Below, in pieces: positions 17,307-29,641 of a DNA stretch of 34,641 nucleotides (position 1 is its first letter; each line of letters begins with the position of its first letter). Source of the stretch: Prochloraceae cyanobacterium (GTDB lineage: Bacteria > Cyanobacteriota > Cyanobacteriia > Cyanobacteriales > JASJDA01); contig JASJCW010000043.1 in assembly GCA_030065265.1 (NCBI GenBank), positions 1-34,641 on the forward strand, given 5' to 3'. The position numbers and the translations under genes are program-made. The notes below the pieces were generated by a model. It searched no databases. It was not told where the DNA came from and worked only from the letters and a program-made list of their open reading frames with translations.

Positions 17307-18035
17307 TTATTCTTCAATCGGAGTTGGTAAAGATGAACCAGGAATTCTCTCGCCACCTGTTGCAAATCGAAGATTATTTTTGAAGTTTATCAGCACACTT
17401 CTAAATTTTCTAGCGTTTTCAGGAGAAAGAGTAACAATTATAGATTGGTCGGGATCTGTCATTCTTCCAGCAACAGTAATATTTTGTTTTAACCAACTTG
17501 AAAAGTTTAATCTTTGGTCGCTTGCAACTAAAATTTGCTCGTCTACAAATTGTCCGAAACGATTAGTTCCATAAACATTTGTAGAACGACTTACTGCTTC
17601 TAAAGTTTCTAAAGCTTGAATGTAGCGTTCTCCTGTTTTTCTGTAACTTTCTCGATAATCAACATCATCTTGATAGCGAGAATAAGCGACAAGCGCGCTG
17701 AGCATATTAGTTAAACGCGCACTAACTGTCATACAGCGAGATTCGGGGGTATATTGCCCCATATTGCCTAAATAATTATTCCAAGTGAAGATAGGTTCGT
17801 CTGCTTCTGCCCTAACATCGTCTTCTTCTGCTTTAACGCTGGGATATCTTTTATAAGTTGTTTCTGCTACGAGTTGGAGCATTGTTTGATATTCACCATC
17901 ATGTTTTTCACATTTGAAAACCACTTTAGGATTGGTGACTGTCTTCATAGATTCTGCTTTAGCCGTTTTATTAATAGTAAATAAACTAGCTGTTAATAAA
18001 GCAGCAGCTCCAAATATTTGGATGAACTTTTTCAT
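17307..18035 (-). CDS. COP23-family secreted protein, copy 2
   Basis: The 242-residue product is a paralogue of the protein at 16135-16839. The signal peptides are almost identical (MKK...FGAAALLTASLF; cleavage after AKA at residue 27), and the COP23 signature is kept in VVFKCEKHD near 38 and FTWNNYLGNMGQYTPESRCM (about 88-107). The two also share LVASD(R/Q)(Q/R)LN and LTLSPENA(G/R)(Q/K)FR in their C-terminal halves. Differences are spread along the sequence, so the duplication is not recent. Function unknown. The genes face the same way, but each has its own copy of the upstream block, so they are probably transcribed separately. Confidence 0.85.
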   Translation of the reverse strand: MKKFIQIFGAAALLTASLFTINKTAKAESMKTVTNPKVVFKCEKHDGEYQTMLQLVAETTYKRYPSVKAEEDDVRAEADEPIFTWNNYLGNMGQYTPESRCMTVSARLTNMLSALVAYSRYQDDVDYRESYRKTGERYIQALETLEAVSRSTNVYGTNRFGQFVDEQILVASDQRLNFSSWLKQNITVAGRMTDPDQSIIVTLSPENARKFRSVLINFKNNLRFATGGERIPGSSLPTPIEE

Positions 18036-18411
18036 TATTAGATTCCTGGTTTAGATATTCTTTATGCAGAACTTATCTCGTTCTTTATATTCAAACTAAC
18101 TTTAAATTTAGGTGAGTGTAAATAAGAGAAAACTACCAATTAAATCTACTATAAAAGAAGTTTTTAATTGTTTTAATGTGAATAAATACTTAAGAGATAG
18201 CCTCTTTTAATTTGTTTTTTGATTAAAGTTTCGGTTTAGATCGAGCAAAAATAAGTAAAAAAGCCTAAAAAAAATAATAGTTGTAAGCCGCACTACCTAA
18301 ATTGAAATACGATTTATGTTAAACAAATTGCTAATTTAAGTAATATTGATTTTTGTAAAAATAACTAGCCAAATACCGACCCCAGGGAATATTAACTGGA
18401 CTTTAGGGAAT
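18036..18411. other. Spacer upstream of COP23 copy 2, downstream of lacZ
   Basis: It includes the second copy of the conserved upstream block (18117-18135). The remainder is AT-rich with A-runs. I see no coding frame, RNA gene or clear lacZ terminator. Confidence 0.6.
18117..18135 (-). promoter_or_regulatory. Conserved block upstream of COP23 copy 2
   Basis: It is identical over 19 bases to 16923-16941 and lies 82 bp before the start codon of copy 2. See the copy 1 entry. Confidence 0.5.
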
Positions 18412-22061
<3,650 letters not shown>

Positions 22062-23186
22062 ATGAAAACAGTTCGGGAACGATCTAGCCAGCGAGGGAAG
22101 ATTTGCCAACCCACTTCAAATACGCTGCCCATTTTTAAAAGATACGATCGCAAACAAGACGGTCGCGATCTGTTTATTTATGGAACAAAATGTCATAATT
22201 TACCTTGGCAAAAGGAGTTACCACCGCTCTCAGATAAGCCCCAATCCCATCTGAGATGGCATCCTTTACGTCAAGAATGGGTTTGCTATGCAGTTCATCG
22301 CCAAAATCGCACCTTCAAGCCACCAGCAGCTTATTGTCCCTTTTGTCCGACACGCACCGATATCTTGCCTACAGAAATACCGTATCGCGATTTTGAGGTT
22401 GCCGTATTTGAAAATCGTTTTAGCGCGTTTGCGGCACAAGCAAAAACTATCCCTCAATTATCTATCGACAGTGCTCCAGCGATCGGAAGATGCGAAATAA
22501 TTGTTTATAGTTCCGTTCACGAAGGATCTTTAGGTACTTTACCTTTGAAGCATCTAGAACTGATTGTTAGAGTTTGGCGCGATCGCTATCAAGATTTAAT
22601 GGCCCGCGAATCGATTCAATTTGTGATGCCTTTTGAAAATCGAGGGGAAGAAGTTGGCGTTACTTTACACCATCCTCACGGTCAAATATACGCTTTCTCT
22701 TACATTCCGCCCGTAGTTGCCAAAATGCAGCAAGCTTTTAGAGAAAAGCCAATTTTGCAAGAATTGCGGCAAACAATGGGTCGAGAATACTATCTTTTTA
22801 ATGACGATCGGGTGTTAGCCTTCGTGCCGCCTTTTCAACGCTATCCTTACGAAGTTTGGCTGACAACCCACCAGTTTCATCCCGGTTTGTGGACGTTTTC
22901 TGAAGCAGAAATTACCTCTTTAGCTAACACTTTGAGTCAGGTAGTCAGATTGTACGATCGCCTGTTCGATCGCCCTTTTCCTTATATCATGCTGCTCTAT
23001 GCTGCACCTAAAGGGGAAGAAAGCTACTTCCAATTCCACATCCAATTTTTGCCTTGCCTCAGAACTGCCGATAAACTCAAATATCTAGCTGGATGCGAAA
23101 CGGGAGCGGGAACATTTTTAGCAGATCTTTTACCAGAGGAGACAGCAGCCAGACTGCGTCAGCTTCGCGATGAAGAAAAACTTTGA
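22062..23186 (+). CDS. galT: Galactose-1-phosphate uridylyltransferase
   Basis: GalT swaps UMP between UDP-glucose and galactose-1-phosphate in the Leloir pathway. The active site HPHGQ (H204-Q208) contains the nucleophile H206. The zinc site is present: C92 and C95 (YCPFC), H153 (SSVHEGSL) and H204. The 374-residue length is normal, with an N-terminal extension of about 25 residues relative to E. coli. The 3' end overlaps the galK start by 17 bp, indicating tight coupling. It faces away from lacZ, so lactose cleavage and galactose use are next to each other. No galE is in the window, though that gene is common elsewhere in cyanobacteria. Confidence 0.95.
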   Translation: MKTVRERSSQRGKICQPTSNTLPIFKRYDRKQDGRDLFIYGTKCHNLPWQKELPPLSDKPQSHLRWHPLRQEWVCYAVHRQNRTFKPPAAYCPFCPTRTDILPTEIPYRDFEVAVFENRFSAFAAQAKTIPQLSIDSAPAIGRCEIIVYSSVHEGSLGTLPLKHLELIVRVWRDRYQDLMARESIQFVMPFENRGEEVGVTLHHPHGQIYAFSYIPPVVAKMQQAFREKPILQELRQTMGREYYLFNDDRVLAFVPPFQRYPYEVWLTTHQFHPGLWTFSEAEITSLANTLSQVVRLYDRLFDRPFPYIMLLYAAPKGEESYFQFHIQFLPCLRTADKLKYLAGCETGAGTFLADLLPEETAARLRQLRDEEKL

Positions 23187-24276
23187 GACTATTTTCGGAC
23201 TTGCAGCGCAAGTATCGGCTAGTGCTCCCGGACGAGTTAATTTGATGGGGGAACATACCGATTACAATCAAGGATTCGTTTTACCAACTATTTTGCCTCT
23301 AAAAACTACAATTTCGATTGCGATCGATCCCTCAGTTGAAGGAAAAATAGATTTATTTAGTGTCAATTATCAGGAGCGAATCAATCGCTATCTGGAGAGT
23401 CAAAAATCAAAACACTGGAGCGAATATCTTGTCGCGTGCCTGCAACAACTCAAACAGCGTCAGATTGTCATACCTGGTTTAAAAGTTTTAGTCGAGAGCG
23501 ACATCCCGATCGGTGCTGGTGTTGCCAGTTCAGCAGCTTTAGAAGTTGCCCTGCTTAAAGCCGTTGCCAGATTATTGGAACTTAATTTGAGCGATTTAGA
23601 AATTGCTAGGCTCGCTCAAAAAGCCGAAAGTGAAGGTGTAGGAATGCCCTGCGGGATTATGGATCAGATGGTAGTCTCTTTGGGTAGAAACAACCAGGCT
23701 CTTTTTTTAGACACGAAAAATTTATCTTTTGAATATGTCGATCTGCCAATTAATTATCATTTTGCTGTTATCCATAGCGGTCGAACTCATACTTTGACTA
23801 AAAGTGCTTACAAACAAAGAAGGCAAGAATGCGAAACAGCCGCAAAGCTGCTCAAAGTTGCTAGCTTGCGCGAAGTTTCTTTGTCAGATCTTAACTTTTT
23901 AGAACTACCCGATACCCTAAGAAAAAGAGTATTACACGTAGTCACCGAAAATCAGAGAGTTTTGGATACTGTTGCCGCACTTAAAGAAAACCGATTTGCG
24001 GATTTGGGTCAATTAATGAATGCCAGTCACCTATCTCAAAAAAATCAATTTGAAGTGACAATTAAAGAGACAGATTTACTTTGGCAAAAAGCCCTTAATT
24101 CAGGTGCGCTCGGTGCTCGTCAAACAGGAGGTGGTTTCGGCGGTGCAATTGTTGCTTTAGTCCCATCTCACGTTCTAAAAAGTTGGTGGCACTCTCTTGC
24201 TCGCGATTTACCTCAAGCGACTCCGATCTCTTTGAATTGGTCTGCTGACACGGCACGAAAAATTGCAATCTCATAG
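23170..24276 (+). CDS. galK: Galactokinase
   Basis: GalK phosphorylates alpha-D-galactose at C1 with ATP, the first Leloir step. The galactokinase signature GRVNLMGEHTDYNQG (21-35) distinguishes it from other GHMP kinases. The ATP loop IPIGAGVASSAALE and the C-terminal GARQTGGGFGGA are intact, and the catalytic Asp is in CGIMDQM. The length (368) is normal. The ATG at 23170 lies inside the end of galT (17-bp overlap). A possible dispersed repeat and a MITE-like element follow the gene, separating it from the ABC transporter. Confidence 0.95.
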   Translation: MKKNFETIFGLAAQVSASAPGRVNLMGEHTDYNQGFVLPTILPLKTTISIAIDPSVEGKIDLFSVNYQERINRYLESQKSKHWSEYLVACLQQLKQRQIVIPGLKVLVESDIPIGAGVASSAALEVALLKAVARLLELNLSDLEIARLAQKAESEGVGMPCGIMDQMVVSLGRNNQALFLDTKNLSFEYVDLPINYHFAVIHSGRTHTLTKSAYKQRRQECETAAKLLKVASLREVSLSDLNFLELPDTLRKRVLHVVTENQRVLDTVAALKENRFADLGQLMNASHLSQKNQFEVTIKETDLLWQKALNSGALGARQTGGGFGGAIVALVPSHVLKSWWHSLARDLPQATPISLNWSADTARKIAIS

Positions 24277-24312
24277 CGATCGTTCAATTATCATTTGGGT
24301 CTTGTTGTCTTC

Positions 24313-24356
24313 TTTTATAGCAAGCAAGGCTACACCTTCGATGTCTTACGATCGCA
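24313..24356. repeat. Possible dispersed repeat, copy 2 (partner at 4651-4692)
   Basis: It shares the TTTTATAGCAAGCA start and ACGATCGCA end with the copy near aroK. The inner part holds a different short hairpin, AAGG-CTACA-CCTT. It lies 36 bp after the galK stop. Confidence 0.45.
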
Positions 24357-24387
24357 CTGAGTTTGTTTCTTGAAAGAGAGTTAATTA

Positions 24388-24566
24388 ATACCAATTCCGT
24401 AAAATAATACTACAGATTACTTTCCTCTCTTGCCTTCTGCCTTTTGCCTTCTGCCTTCTGCCTTTTGCCTTCTGCCTTTTGCCTTCTGCCTTTTGCCTTT
24501 TGCCTTTTGCCTCTTGCCTCTTGCCTTTCTTCCACAAACTGTAGCAACCTTAAACAGAATTGATAT
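24388..24566 (+). mobile_element. MITE-like element 1, carrying a heptanucleotide array
   Basis: The left end starts ATACCAATTCCG and the right end, read on the other strand, starts ATATCAATTCTG. The two 33-base ends match at about 23 positions when inverted, including a CTACAG block. The centre is the heptamer array. A second copy lies at 30788-30894 on the opposite strand and shares both outer arms. It codes for no protein, and no clear target-site duplication is seen. The right end is 3-18 bp from the candidate starts of the downstream permease, so it probably supplies that gene's leader. Confidence 0.7.
24431..24528. repeat. Heptanucleotide tandem repeat, 14 units
   Basis: Fourteen consecutive seven-base units of TGCCTTY or TGCCTCT fill 98 bp. 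There are no spacers, so it is not CRISPR. Short heptamer arrays of this kind are known in cyanobacterial genomes. The strict period makes copy-number change by slippage likely. Confidence 0.95.
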
Positions 24567-24584
24567 AAGTTGGAAAAATTGCTC

Positions 24585-25610
24585 GTGAAAAGTCTTATTA
24601 AAATATTTAGCTTAACTTTAATACTACTATCATTACCGTTAATATTATCGCCATTTAATCTAGTGTTGCTAACGGAAATAATTATTATGGGACTATTTGC
24701 CCTAAGTTTTAATCTTCTGTTTGGCTACGCGGGTTTACTAAGTTTCGGACACGCTGCTTTTTTTGCTACGGGGGCTTATGTTTGCGCTTATTTAGTTAAA
24801 GCAAATATCTCTTTACTTTTAGCTGCGATCGCAGCAGTAATTACTGCTTTTATCGTAGCGGTAGTGCTGGGCTATTTCAGCGTGCGCTTGAACGAAATTT
24901 ATTTTGCAATGCTAACCTTAGCCTTTGGCATGATGGTATTTACAATTATTTTCCAGTGGCGAGAAGTAACTGGAGGAAGCGATGGTATTACCGGAGTAAT
25001 AGTAGATCGTTTAGACATACTCGGTTTATCGATCGAAATTCAAAATTTTCGCAATTATTATTATCTTTGCGTCTTGATTGCAAGCATAGCTAGTTACTTA
25101 ATCTGGCGAGTTGTCAACAGTCCTTTTGGAGAAGTGTTAAAAGCCAGTCGAGAAAATTCAGAACGCTTAATCTTTGTTGGAGTCAATTTGCATCGGCTAC
25201 GCTGGATTAGTTTTATTATCGCCGGAACTGTTGCCGGAGTGGCAGGAGCTTTATGGTCACCGTTTCAAAGGGTAGCAAATCCCGAAATAGCTCATTGGAC
25301 TTTTAGTGCGATGCCAGTGTTAATGACAATTTTAGGCGGTGCCGATAGTTTTTTTGGCCCTTGGCTTGGTGCGACAATATTCTTATTATTAGAGCATCTG
25401 ATTCAGTCAAATCAACGCTACTTTTGGGGATGGGTAGCAAACTGGCCTGTATTTCCTCCTAATTGGGGCGCAGGGCAATTAGATTTATGGAATTTCTTTC
25501 TCGGTTTGTTATTGATTCCGATAATTTTACGATTTCGGGGCGGTTTCCTAGTATATATTCAGAAAATAGTAGCAAGCAGCATTTTAAAAAATAAATATTT
25601 AAAGAAGTAG
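24585..25610 (+). CDS. Branched-chain amino acid/urea-type ABC permease (LivM type)
   Basis: The product has about 8-10 hydrophobic helices and the LivM-family features: [34 protein letters not shown] (as consecutive short segments near 25-60) and [16 protein letters not shown] near 250. It would form half of the membrane channel with the minus-strand LivH-type permease. The frame extends to a TTG at 24570; I favour the GTG at 24585, which gives a clean MKSLIKIF start before the first helix, but the choice is uncertain. The stop overlaps the next gene's GTG by one base. Substrate unknown. Confidence 0.88.
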   Translation: MKSLIKIFSLTLILLSLPLILSPFNLVLLTEIIIMGLFALSFNLLFGYAGLLSFGHAAFFATGAYVCAYLVKANISLLLAAIAAVITAFIVAVVLGYFSVRLNEIYFAMLTLAFGMMVFTIIFQWREVTGGSDGITGVIVDRLDILGLSIEIQNFRNYYYLCVLIASIASYLIWRVVNSPFGEVLKASRENSERLIFVGVNLHRLRWISFIIAGTVAGVAGALWSPFQRVANPEIAHWTFSAMPVLMTILGGADSFFGPWLGATIFLLLEHLIQSNQRYFWGWVANWPVFPPNWGAGQLDLWNFFLGLLLIPIILRFRGGFLVYIQKIVASSILKNKYLKK

Positions 25611-26362
25611 TGGCAGCAAAAATTCTCGAAGTTAAAAACTTAGTTAAAAATTTTAGCGGTAATAAAGTTGTCGATAACGTTAGTTTTAGTTTGGAAAATG
25701 GCACGATTACTGCGGTTATCGGGCCCAATGGTGCGGGTAAAACGACTCTTTACAAACTAATTAGCGGGCAATTATTGCCAACATCCGGCACGATCGAGCT
25801 GAAAGGTAAAAAAATTACAGGTTTAGCACCCCATCAAATAGTCAAGGCTGGAATCGGAAGAAGTTTTCAAATTACTAGCGTTTTTGAAGGGCTGACAGTA
25901 AAACAAAACGTCCGGGTGGCGATCGCCGCTCGAGTGGGACAACAGTTCGATTTGTGGCATTCCCTCGAGGGAAACCGTCGTCTCAATCGATCTGTCACTG
26001 AAATTTTAGCAGCGGTGGGCATTCTAGATCTGGCCGATATTTTAGTTCGTAACCTCAGTTATGGCGAACGAGCTTTAGTAGAAATTGCGATCGTACTGGC
26101 TTGCAAACCGAGTTTAATTTTATTAGACGAACCAACGGCAGGAATGAGCCATGTTGAAACAACTCGCGTAGTCAAACTAATTAAGGATTTACAACAAAAA
26201 ACCAGAGCTACTTTTTTAATGACCGAACACGATATGGAAGTTGTTTTTAACCTGGCTGAAAATATAATAGTCATGTCTCGAGGTAAAATTCTTGCAGCAG
26301 GTCAACCAGAAGAGATTCGTAACAATTCAGATGTTCGTCGTGCTTATTTAGGAACGGCATGA
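25610..26362 (+). CDS. LivG-type ABC transporter ATPase
   Basis: The 250-residue ATPase has a Walker A GPNGAGKTT (about 39-47), the ABC signature LSYGERALVEIA (about 149-160), a Walker B LILLDEPTAGM and the switch His in TEHDMEV. LivG-type proteins carry the longer insert between Walker A and the signature seen here. It powers import through the LivM/LivH-type channel. The GTG start at 25610 shares one base with the TAG stop of the permease, and the end overlaps livF by 4 bp, so the three genes are one coupled operon. Confidence 0.93.
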   Translation: MAAKILEVKNLVKNFSGNKVVDNVSFSLENGTITAVIGPNGAGKTTLYKLISGQLLPTSGTIELKGKKITGLAPHQIVKAGIGRSFQITSVFEGLTVKQNVRVAIAARVGQQFDLWHSLEGNRRLNRSVTEILAAVGILDLADILVRNLSYGERALVEIAIVLACKPSLILLDEPTAGMSHVETTRVVKLIKDLQQKTRATFLMTEHDMEVVFNLAENIIVMSRGKILAAGQPEEIRNNSDVRRAYLGTA

Positions 26363-27069
26363 AAAATCCTTTACTCGCAGTTAATAACATCCATACTTAC
26401 TACGATCGCAGCCACATCCTTCAAGGCATTAACTTAGAAATATATTCTGGAGAAGTAGTAATCTTAATCGGCAGACAAGGTGCGGGAAAAACAACCACCT
26501 TGCTGAGTATTATGGGGATTCAACCGTCTAAAAATGGCAGCATTTTATTTGCTGGCAAAGAAATTGCCGGTAAACCTAGCTGGGAAATTGCTCGTCTGGG
26601 GATCGGTTTAATCCCCGAAAATAGACGAATCTTTCCCGATCTTACTGTCGCAGAAAATTTAGAAGTGGCAATGAAATCTGCGATCGGCGGCTATAACAAA
26701 CGATCGGCTTACGGCGATTTTCCCGAACTATACCCCCTACGCGATCGCCCTGCACAAAATCTTTCGGGAGGAGAACAACAAATGCTTACTATCGCTCGTA
26801 CTTTAATGGGCAATCCAAAACTGTTATTGATGGACGAACCTACTGAAGGGTTAGCACCGTTGTTAGTCAAAAGAATTGCAGAATCGATGGTTCGTTTGCG
26901 CGATCGAGGACAAACTCTTTTAATTACCGGACATAATATTACTTTTGCTTTCGATTTAGGCGATCGCGCTTACATTATCGATACCGGAACGATCGAATGG
27001 TCTGGAGAGATGAAACAATTGCGCGAACAACCGGAAATTCTAGAACGTTATTTAGCTCTATCAAATTGA
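26359..27069 (+). CDS. LivF-type ABC transporter ATPase
   Basis: The 236-residue ATPase has Walker A GRQGAGKTT (the usual LivF form is GRNGAGKTT, so Gln replaces Asn at one non-catalytic position), signature NLSGGEQQML, Walker B LLLMDEPTEGLAP and the switch His in TGHNITF. It pairs with the LivG-type ATPase to drive transport. The ATG overlaps the livG stop by 4 bp. Its stop is only 2 bp from the stop of the convergent permease gene. Confidence 0.93.
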   Translation: MKNPLLAVNNIHTYYDRSHILQGINLEIYSGEVVILIGRQGAGKTTTLLSIMGIQPSKNGSILFAGKEIAGKPSWEIARLGIGLIPENRRIFPDLTVAENLEVAMKSAIGGYNKRSAYGDFPELYPLRDRPAQNLSGGEQQMLTIARTLMGNPKLLLMDEPTEGLAPLLVKRIAESMVRLRDRGQTLLITGHNITFAFDLGDRAYIIDTGTIEWSGEMKQLREQPEILERYLALSN

Positions 27070-27071
27070 AA

Positions 27072-27944
27072 TTAAGATCGCGACTTGCCAAATAAACCGC
27101 GAGGACGCAATAAAAGCACGATCGTCATTAAAATAAACGGGAAGGCAACTTGCGCCCTTTGTGCGATTAAAATACCAAAAGAATTGACCTGACCGATTGT
27201 TAAAGCCCCTACTAGCGAGCCGGGTAAATTGCCCAATCCGCCGATGACAACGACGATAAAGCTCTCAATAATTATATTGTCTCCCATAGCTGGATTGATA
27301 GTACGTAGAGGGGCGGCTAAAACTCCGGCTACTCCGGCCAACCAAGTCCCCAAAATAAAAACCAGAGTAAATAAACGGGACACGTTAATACCCAAAGCAC
27401 CAGTCATAACCGGATCTCGAGCTGCTGCTCGCATTAGTTTACCCCAACGAGTCCGCTTCAATAACAGCCACAAACCGATCGCAATTGCAGGAGTTATTAA
27501 AATAATAAACAGGTTGTAAGTCGGATAAGGATCGCCGAGTATTTGAGTAGTTTGTTGGAACAGCTCGGGATTGAGAATAGTTAGAGGAAGATTGCCCCAT
27601 AACAATCGTACTAAGTCGTTAATCAGGAGTACGAAAGCAAAAGTTAATAACAGTTGAGAACTAACATCTCGGTTGTAAATGGGACGCAAACAAAGAATTT
27701 CGATCGCTCCTCCTACTAATGCAACTATTACGGGTGCTATTATCAAAGCTAACCAAAAACTTAAATTTCCTTGCACTGCAATGGTATATGTTAGATAAGC
27801 ACCGAGCATATACAAACTGCCATGAGCGAAATTTAATACTCCCATCACCCCAAAAATCAAATTTAAACCAAGGGCAATTAAAAATAGCAACAACCCCTCG
27901 CTCAAACCATTGAGGAAAAAGAAAAGTAAGGTAGTAATTGACAT
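27072..27944 (-). CDS. Branched-chain amino acid/urea-type ABC permease (LivH type)
   Basis: The 290-residue protein has about 8 hydrophobic helices and LivH signatures: ALGLNLIFGVMGVLNFAHGSLYMLGAY in consecutive segments near 26-52, and VVIGGLGNLPGSLVGA near 231-246. It forms the second half of the membrane channel with the LivM-type permease at 24585-25610. It is downstream of the binding-protein gene by 7 bp on the same strand and ends 2 bp from the convergent livF stop. It is unusual for livH to be on the opposite strand from livMGF. Confidence 0.92.
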   Translation of the reverse strand: MSITTLLFFFLNGLSEGLLLFLIALGLNLIFGVMGVLNFAHGSLYMLGAYLTYTIAVQGNLSFWLALIIAPVIVALVGGAIEILCLRPIYNRDVSSQLLLTFAFVLLINDLVRLLWGNLPLTILNPELFQQTTQILGDPYPTYNLFIILITPAIAIGLWLLLKRTRWGKLMRAAARDPVMTGALGINVSRLFTLVFILGTWLAGVAGVLAAPLRTINPAMGDNIIIESFIVVVIGGLGNLPGSLVGALTIGQVNSFGILIAQRAQVAFPFILMTIVLLLRPRGLFGKSRS

Positions 27945-27951
27945 AACTCGG

Positions 27952-29172
27952 TTAATTTTGACAGCCGGTTAATGAAGGTTGGCGGGCGATCGCATCCCCT
28001 TTAATTACTTTAATCGGATCTAAGACTCGAAAATTGTAATCGGAACTCGCTGCTGTTTTACCCCAAGTTACATCGACTACAGCTTGGCGATCTTGCTCTC
28101 GTAAAATTAATTGACCCATCGGTGCTTGATAAGATCTTCCCTTTAAAGCCTCAATTACAGCCGCAGTATCGGTCGATTTAGCCTCGTTAGCCGCAGCAGC
28201 GATTAAATGCAAGCCGACATAGGCGTTTTGCGCGTTATAACTCGGATAAGTATTGTAGCGATCGCGAAACTTTTGCACGAAGTTACGATTGATCTGAGTA
28301 TCTGGAGTTTGCCACCAATAGCGAGTTCCCACCCACTGTCCGAGGGGCATTTGTTCTCCTAGTGCGGTCAAAACTTCCATTGCTGCCCCCAATTCCATAT
28401 AAACTGGGAATCGCTCGAACAAACCGAAATTGTTAGCCTGACGAATAAAATTAACTAAATCGTTGCCCCAAAGACTGCACCAAATAGCATCAGTGCCGGA
28501 ATTCTGTAATTTAGTGATAAAACTGTTATAGTCTTGAACTCCCAATTTAGGAAAAGCAGTTGTTTTGAGAAATTCTACCCCTTCTTTTCTTTCTTGTAGG
28601 GCTTTTTGAAATAATTCCCAACTTTGGCGGCCGAAAGCATAATCTGGCCCGATAGTCGTCCATTTTTGATAGCCTTCTTCGGCTGCAACGATCGCCCCTG
28701 CTGTGGAATTTTGGGGGCTATTTACGCTACAACGAAAGACATATTTATTGCACAAACTTCCGGTTACTTTCGGAGAAGCGGCATGAGTTATCATTAATAT
28801 TTTTTCTAATTCAGGAATAATCGGAACTAAAGCCTCTGCATTTCCAGAACTATCAATGCCTAGCAAAAAATCTACCTTTTCTTGTAAAACTAACCTTCTT
28901 GCTGTTTGAATCGGCGATCCTTCGTGTTCAAAGATTATTTCAACGGGCCGGCCGTCGATCCCGCCAGTTTGATTAATTTCTTCTAAAGCTAGATTAATTC
29001 CATCCCGCGCAAATTCACCGTAAGTGGCAAAACCACCAGTTAAAAGATACATTGCGCCTATTTTTACTGTTTTGTTTTGCTCTGCATTTCGCAAATTACA
29101 AGCTGTTAGAAAACCGGTTGCTGCGCCAACTATTTGCTTGAGGAAGGTGCGGCGCGAATATTGATAATACAT
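27952..29172 (-). CDS. Type I periplasmic substrate-binding lipoprotein, Tat-exported
   Basis: This 406-residue protein is the ligand-binding part of the importer. The N-terminus has a twin-arginine motif (SRRTFLKQ, 6-13) and a lipobox (LTAC, with Cys at about 25), so it is probably exported folded by Tat and lipid-anchored. The mature part follows the Leu/Ile/Val-binding/urea-binding fold (KIGAMYLLTGGFATYGEFARDG start; INQTGGIDGRPVEI; YVFRCSVNSPQN; AQNAYVGLHL near the end). It is related to AmiC/UrtA/LivK-type proteins, which bind amino acids, amides, urea or aromatic acids, so the substrate is open. Cotranscribed with the LivH-type gene. Confidence 0.9.
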   Translation of the reverse strand: MYYQYSRRTFLKQIVGAATGFLTACNLRNAEQNKTVKIGAMYLLTGGFATYGEFARDGINLALEEINQTGGIDGRPVEIIFEHEGSPIQTARRLVLQEKVDFLLGIDSSGNAEALVPIIPELEKILMITHAASPKVTGSLCNKYVFRCSVNSPQNSTAGAIVAAEEGYQKWTTIGPDYAFGRQSWELFQKALQERKEGVEFLKTTAFPKLGVQDYNSFITKLQNSGTDAIWCSLWGNDLVNFIRQANNFGLFERFPVYMELGAAMEVLTALGEQMPLGQWVGTRYWWQTPDTQINRNFVQKFRDRYNTYPSYNAQNAYVGLHLIAAAANEAKSTDTAAVIEALKGRSYQAPMGQLILREQDRQAVVDVTWGKTAASSDYNFRVLDPIKVIKGDAIARQPSLTGCQN

Positions 29173-29641
29173 TAAACAAAGATTGAATATTCGATTTTGA
29201 ATTTAAAATTCTTAGGTATCGATCTTAATCTTAATTATTTCTCTAATTCTTGGGAGTAATCCTGTTAAGAAATTTAAACAATGCTATAGCAGTAGACGAT
29301 CGAATTAGGACAATTAAAGTTACTGATTCGGAATTAGCAAGTAGCAAAGATTGCTTTAACAATGTTCTGACAGTTTTGCGTAGTGCCATATCTGATTTTT
29401 TCCAGAATAAAGGAAAAAAAGCTTTGTTTGCTGCCCTAAAATTACTACTTCAATCAAAAATACTACTAATCGCTCCAGGACTTCCCAACACTAACCGATG
29501 CAAGGGTTGGATTAGATTGATGGCTATTGAGAGCCAAATCTTAAGCTGGAAAATTTAGCTCAATTGCTCGACACGGGTCGATTCGATTTAGCTCCCTAGA
29601 ATAACTAAAGCCAAGCCATTTACTAACGGAATTATTGATTC
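29173..29641. other. Spacer between methyltransferase and binding-protein genes
   Basis: These 469 bp should hold the promoter of the binding-protein/livH unit at their left end. A plus-strand frame of 102 codons (29250-29558) starts with TTG, has no ribosome site, and resembles nothing known; I do not call it a gene. No RNA gene was seen. Confidence 0.55.

Noticed and set aside
24431..24528. Tandem heptamers as a CRISPR array
   Set aside because: Units are seven bases with no spacers, and no cas gene is present.
29250..29558. Plus-strand frame of 102 codons between the binding-protein and methyltransferase genes
   Set aside because: It starts at TTG, has no ribosome-binding site, no recognisable domain and an unconvincing composition; treated as chance.
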